A DNA stretch of 22,083 nucleotides, taken from positions 1 to 22,083 of the IMG/VR virus record IMGVR_UViG_3300037504_001132. The stretch is one strand, 5' to 3'. This DNA comes from a virus. The notes under the pieces were generated by a model. The model worked only from the letters and a program-made list of their open reading frames with translations. It was not told where the DNA came from and did not search any database. How positions within the stretch are numbered: position 1 is the stretch's first letter; every line of letters starts with the position of its first letter. Below, one piece after another: positions 18,481-22,083 of the stretch. Made by a program: the position numbers and the translations under genes.

Positions 18481-19901
18481 TGAGTGACAGAAAAGGTTTA
18501 GCAGCGAGAGTCTGGTCTGGTTTGGTCGAGCGCGTATTTGGTGACGAGATTGCTCGGCGGGTTGAGTTCGCTGTCAAGGCGATTGACCGACCCCGTAATG
18601 ATATTAGCGTGAGCGCCGACGGGACCCGGAATCTGCGCGAGTTGTACCCAGCCGACCGGCGGGAACTGCTCCAGGATGCGCTTCGAGCGTGGAGAGAGAA
18701 TCCGCTTGCCAAGCGCTACGTCTCCCTGGTTGGTCAATACGTCGCCGGCGGCGGGCTGCGGGTTGAGTCTGATGACCCGGACGCTAACGAGTTCCTCCAA
18801 GAGTGGTGGACTCACCCGCTGAATCGGATGGACATTCGGGCAGTTGATTTCTGCGAAGAGCTGACCCGGGCCGGGAATCTGTTCGTTTTGCTGAATACCA
18901 ACGTCGCTGGAATGACGATACTCCGGGCTATTCCGGCTACAGATGGGCAAACCTACGGCGTCGCTGAGATCAAAACCAGAGAAGGCGACGCGGAGCAAGC
19001 GCTTGAGTTCATCGGCTTGAGCACGGCGGGGTTGTCTGACCCGCCGACGTGGCAAGCCTACGATCGCCAAAAGGATGTTCGCTCCGACAAAGGCGAGTAC
19101 AAACGCTTGATGCGGAATTATGCCATCAACCGGCCCGTAGGCGCTGCCTGGGGTGAATCTGATCTCGGCGCGGTGGCGAAATGGTTGAAACGCTATTCTG
19201 ATTGGCTGGCCCAGCGCGTCGCTCTCAACCATTGGCGCAATATCTTTGTGTGGGTGCTAACAGGAAAATTCAAGACAGAAGATGATCGCAAAGCCAGGGA
19301 AAAAGAAGTCAATGCTAATCCCCCGGCGGCGAATTCGATCTTGGTCAAAGATGAAACCGAAACCTGGGAGGTGATCAGCCCTGAACTACACGCCGGGGAC
19401 GCTGAAAAAGACGGACTGGCGATCAAGAAAATGGTTACTGCTGGGTTAGCGCTGCCGCTCCACTATTTAGCCGAGCCTGGATCTGCGACCCGGACAACGG
19501 CGGAGTCAGCCAGCGGGCCGACATTCCGGTTTTTGAGCCAGCGCCAGCGGTACTTTTTATACATCATCGAAGACTTGGCCCGGATTGCACTTCGACGGCG
19601 GTCCATGGTCGATGATGCGATAAGCGGTGACGAGCCGATCAAGGTTCACGGCGGGGATATCTCCGCTCGAGATAACAAGGCGCTATCCATATCGGCCAGC
19701 CGCATTGCGATCGCGGCTGCGAATCTGCGTGACCGTGAATTGATCGATGATACTGAGTTCCTGCGCCTTTTCTACAAGTTTACGGGCGAAGAAGGCCATG
19801 TTGACATCGATGATCTACTAGAGAAAGGCAAAGATGCCGGTCCGCCAAAGGTTTACGGGGTTGGAAAAGCGAATGTAGAAGAAACGGACGATAAGGAGTG
19901 A
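18480..19901 (+). CDS. Portal protein
   Basis: 473 residues. ATG 18480 overlaps the terL stop by one base (TAATG); an in-frame ATG at 18474 is less likely. The early region (AWRENPLAKRYVSLVGQYVA, then GGGLRVESDDPDANEFLQEW) is typical of HK97/SPP1-like portal proteins, and the wing and stem regions follow (LARIALRRRSMVDDAISGDE). The dodecameric portal forms the DNA entry vertex and docks the terminase. Position directly after terL and before the protease/capsid gene is the standard head order. The C-terminus is acidic and probably flexible. Assignment rests on position, length and pattern. Confidence 0.9.
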   Translation: MSDRKGLAARVWSGLVERVFGDEIARRVEFAVKAIDRPRNDISVSADGTRNLRELYPADRRELLQDALRAWRENPLAKRYVSLVGQYVAGGGLRVESDDPDANEFLQEWWTHPLNRMDIRAVDFCEELTRAGNLFVLLNTNVAGMTILRAIPATDGQTYGVAEIKTREGDAEQALEFIGLSTAGLSDPPTWQAYDRQKDVRSDKGEYKRLMRNYAINRPVGAAWGESDLGAVAKWLKRYSDWLAQRVALNHWRNIFVWVLTGKFKTEDDRKAREKEVNANPPAANSILVKDETETWEVISPELHAGDAEKDGLAIKKMVTAGLALPLHYLAEPGSATRTTAESASGPTFRFLSQRQRYFLYIIEDLARIALRRRSMVDDAISGDEPIKVHGGDISARDNKALSISASRIAIAAANLRDRELIDDTEFLRLFYKFTGEEGHVDIDDLLEKGKDAGPPKVYGVGKANVEETDDKE

Positions 19902-19905
19902 GTCT

Positions 19906-21906
19906 ATGCCAGATGGTCAAGTGCGTTTGACGCTGGAGTCTAATGCCCAAGTTGATAAAAATGGTAAGTTCTATGCTATTTTGATTAGCGAAGGCGAAGG
20001 CAACGGCTACAAGTTTAGCGCCGATGTGCTCAAAGAATCTGCTGATGTGTTCGAAGGGATTGAATGTTTCGTCGATCACAGTCTTTGGGGTCATTCAGTG
20101 CGCGATCTGGGCGGCGTGTTTTCTAACGCCGCTTGGGACGAAGATGAAAGCGGCCTTGGCGCTGACCTGCATACAAAAGGGCCCAGCGGCTCGATTGTGG
20201 CGGAGATGGGCCAAGAAATGCTCGGAGAAGGGCCTAAGCCTGATGTGGGCTTCTCTGCTGACGTGTTACTCAAAGTCGGCAGCGGCAAAGAAGTGTTGAA
20301 AATCTTGCGGGCTTACTCTGTCGATTTAGTTGTTAATCCTGCGCGTGGCGGCAAATTCATCAAGAGCTTGAATGCTGTCCAGGCGCGATTTAGTCCTGAG
20401 GAGGATGTACCTATGCCCAAGAAAGTTGATGTAGTAGAAGAGAAAGGGAAGAGTAAGCTCGAAGAGCAGTTGAAAGAAGATGAAGCTGCGGTCGAAGAGC
20501 TTTTGAGCTTCCAAGAGCAGCGGAAAGAGCTATCTGAGGAGAGCGCCAAGATGCGTGAACTACGCAAAGCTGGCTGTGCAAATCTCCTGACGATGGAGCT
20601 AAACGCTGCTAAATTACCGGCTGCTGCGGAGAAACGAGTCCGCAAGCAATTCGAAGGGCGGGTGTTTGAACCTGCCGAATTGACCGACGCGATTGACGAT
20701 GCCCGCGAACTCGTCGCGGAGCTTCAAGGCGGCGCGGTGGTTCAGGGTGTGCCTGGGGGTGTTGGACAGATGTTCAGTCAAGAAGATCAACTCCGGGCGG
20801 CTGTTCAAGACCTGTTCCAAGTCGAACGTGACGATGATCTGGCCCAGTTGCAAGTGCCCCGGTTGACGGGTATCCGAGAACTCTATACCGGCATGACCGG
20901 CGATCTCGAGTTCCGCGGTGGTATCTTCCCCGAGCGGGTGCGCTTCAACACCGGCGATTTCAACAACCTTGTTGCCGACGTGATGAACAAGGTGATGGTC
21001 TCCAAGTGGGACCAGCTCGGAAAAGCCGGTTACAACTGGTGGGAAAAGATCGTACACACTGAGCAGACCAAAGATTTGAAAGAGGTTGAATGGACGATCT
21101 TCGGTACGATTGCCTCCCTGCCAGAAGTCGCCAAGGGTGACGAGTACGAACCGCTGATGATCGGTGACAGCGTTGAGAAATCGGCCTACACCAAGTACGG
21201 CGGCTACGTGGGGATTGATCTGGAAGACCTGATCAACGACGATACCCGCAAGCTGCGCCAGACTCCCCGCGAGTTGGCGGCCGCCGGTATCCGCAACATC
21301 TCTGCGCTGGTCGCGGCGATCTTCACGGCCAACTCCGGCGTTGGGCCGACCCTGGAAGACACGGGCGCGTTGTTCAATGCGACTGCTGTGACTTCCGCCG
21401 GCGGACACAACAACTTGTTGACCACGGCGATCGGTTCGGATTATACGGCTTGGGATGCAATTGCCCAAGCGATGTATGACCAGCCGATGCTGGTTGCGAA
21501 CAAGGCCGGATACTACGGGACGGGCAAGAAAGTAGCTTTGAATCCCCCGTATTGTTTGGTTCCCCGTGCGCTGCAGGCGGCCGCCCAAGCGCTGTTCATC
21601 CCCCGCTGGAATGCCAATGTCGAGAGCATTCCTTCTGAAGGCGGCCCGACCTATGCCGGCGTTGTTGAGCCGATTACCGTCCCCGAGTGGACGGATTCGA
21701 ACAACTACGCTGCGGTGCAAGACCCTGACTTGATGCCTGGTATTGGCATCGCTCATGTCTTTGGTCTGAAACCGGAGATCTTCGTCGCCGGGAATGAGCT
21801 TGACCCGGCCGTGTTCATGAACGATGAAAGCCGGATCAAGGTTCGCCACTGGGTTGCCGTTGGCGTGATCGACTTCCGCGCTTTGCACAAATCGAATGTA
21901 GCGTAG
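19906..21906 (+). CDS. Prohead protease-scaffold-major capsid fusion protein
   Basis: 666 residues. The start follows AAGGAGTGAG, which overlaps the portal stop. The first 150 residues look like a prohead serine protease: H58 in CFVDHS, S138 and D140 in YSVDLVVNPARGG. A charged coiled-coil segment (about 175-235, KLEEQLKEDEAAVEELLSFQ) resembles a scaffold/delta domain. From about 300 the chain is an HK97-fold major capsid protein (LYTGMTGDLEFRGGI..., KYGGYVGIDLEDLINDDTRK). In HK97 relatives these are separate genes or a protease-MCP fusion. An internal ATG at 20413 with its own GAGGAGG would give a 497-residue scaffold-capsid product without the protease, so the full-length form may be the minor product. 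Confidence 0.9.
   Translation: MPDGQVRLTLESNAQVDKNGKFYAILISEGEGNGYKFSADVLKESADVFEGIECFVDHSLWGHSVRDLGGVFSNAAWDEDESGLGADLHTKGPSGSIVAEMGQEMLGEGPKPDVGFSADVLLKVGSGKEVLKILRAYSVDLVVNPARGGKFIKSLNAVQARFSPEEDVPMPKKVDVVEEKGKSKLEEQLKEDEAAVEELLSFQEQRKELSEESAKMRELRKAGCANLLTMELNAAKLPAAAEKRVRKQFEGRVFEPAELTDAIDDARELVAELQGGAVVQGVPGGVGQMFSQEDQLRAAVQDLFQVERDDDLAQLQVPRLTGIRELYTGMTGDLEFRGGIFPERVRFNTGDFNNLVADVMNKVMVSKWDQLGKAGYNWWEKIVHTEQTKDLKEVEWTIFGTIASLPEVAKGDEYEPLMIGDSVEKSAYTKYGGYVGIDLEDLINDDTRKLRQTPRELAAAGIRNISALVAAIFTANSGVGPTLEDTGALFNATAVTSAGGHNNLLTTAIGSDYTAWDAIAQAMYDQPMLVANKAGYYGTGKKVALNPPYCLVPRALQAAAQALFIPRWNANVESIPSEGGPTYAGVVEPITVPEWTDSNNYAAVQDPDLMPGIGIAHVFGLKPEIFVAGNELDPAVFMNDESRIKVRHWVAVGVIDFRALHKSNVA
20398..20415 (+). 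promoter_or_regulatory. Internal ribosome binding site inside the protease-capsid gene
   Basis: GAGGAGG (20398-20404), an 8-bp spacer and ATG (20413-20415), in frame with the fusion gene (169 codons in). It is as good as any start signal in the window. It falls exactly at the boundary between the protease and the scaffold segment. Confidence 0.75.
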
Positions 21907-21981
21907 TAGTGGTCGGCGAGAGTGGCCGGTCGTCAATGGCCGGCCACCCGCTTGCTGCTAACTAGAAAGTGAGAATGAAAC
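21907..21981 (+). other. Spacer with hairpin after the capsid gene
   Basis: 75 bp containing TGGCCGG/CCGGCCA (7 bp, 10-nt loop) around 21923-21946, without T-run. It might tune expression of the next gene relative to the very abundant capsid mRNA. Confidence 0.4.
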
Positions 21982-22083
21982 ATGGGTTATATCCATAATA
22001 CCGAAATGCAGTTTGTGATCCCCCCGGCGCTGATGCAGTTTGTCATCGGAACGTGGGCGGACGCGGTTGACTCCAACGTTTGG
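21982..22083 (+). CDS. Start of next head gene (partial)
   Basis: 34 codons from ATG 21982 to the window end: MGYIHNTEMQFVIPPALMQF then VIGTWADAVDSNVW. There is a GTGAGAA stretch but no strong Shine-Dalgarno. The gene after the capsid in this phage type is often a head-completion, capsid decoration or connector protein; too little is visible to choose. Confidence 0.6.
   Translation, partial: MGYIHNTEMQFVIPPALMQFVIGTWADAVDSNVW

Noticed and set aside
20614-21936. 440-residue leftward frame opposite the capsid gene
   Set aside because: Antisense shadow of the capsid codon pattern; no ribosome site and no recognisable domain.
1-22083. CRISPR arrays, transposase/IS elements, rRNA or complete tRNA genes
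   Set aside because: No regularly spaced repeat-spacer pattern, DDE or serine transposase motifs, or full tRNA folds were seen.

Overview
This window is part of the genome of a temperate tailed phage (Caudoviricetes) with an HK97-type capsid system. It seems to be captured as free or circularised phage DNA rather than as an integrated prophage: a complete attP-like site, the 3' half of a tRNA-His gene, lies in the middle of the window with phage genes on both sides. The host is uncertain. A membrane protein with Thr/Ala/Gln-rich, TPRP-bearing extracytoplasmic sequence and the GC-rich G-run spacers suggest Chloroflexota (Anaerolineae-like), but that is a weak inference.

Layout. (1) 1-578, + strand: end of the tail/late operon, closed by an intrinsic terminator at 602-632. 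(2) 8488-582, - strand: a tightly packed early/replication operon. It carries a two-TM membrane protein, small proteins, a replication initiator (winged helix plus DnaA-N-like domain) whose own gene contains 30-bp iterons and an AT-rich tract that look like the replication origin, a C5-cytosine methyltransferase, an ASCH protein, several Zn-ribbon proteins, a small P-loop ATPase and a PolX-like nucleotidyltransferase. Imperfect palindromic repeats lie between some of these genes, and the methyltransferase looks like a mobile cassette. (3) 8651-9541, + strand: a tyrosine integrase abutting attP. (4) 11151-9639, - strand: an HTH-led operon of small unknown genes joined by ATGA overlaps with a recurring junction sequence, driven by a near-consensus promoter. 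(5) 11152-11862: a gene-free, highly structured GC-rich block with G-runs, a predicted two-hairpin small RNA and a 64-nt repeat. (6) 14733-11863, - strand: a second operon that starts with two extremely adenine-poor genes, one of them a SLOG/DprA-like protein, followed by small unknown genes. (7) 14739-15355: control region with two divergent promoters, each with a related palindrome at or just beyond its start point, and a + strand HTH regulator at 15356. (8) 15569-16238: a non-coding leader with three consecutive promoter-plus-hairpin units. (9) 16239 to the end, + strand: late operon of small terminase with a zinc knuckle, TTG-started TM protein, large terminase, portal, protease-scaffold-capsid fusion with an internal ribosome binding site, and the start of the next head gene.

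How it fits together: the HTH proteins and the operators around 14757 and 15325 probably form the early/lysogeny switch. The leftward operons supply replication, DNA modification and accessory functions. The promoter/terminator leader at 15646-16200 suggests that late transcription is held behind terminators and released by antitermination. The integrase recombines attP with a host tRNA-His gene. The least explained parts are the adenine-depleted SLOG pair, the predicted small RNAs and the palindromic repeats around the methyltransferase cassette.
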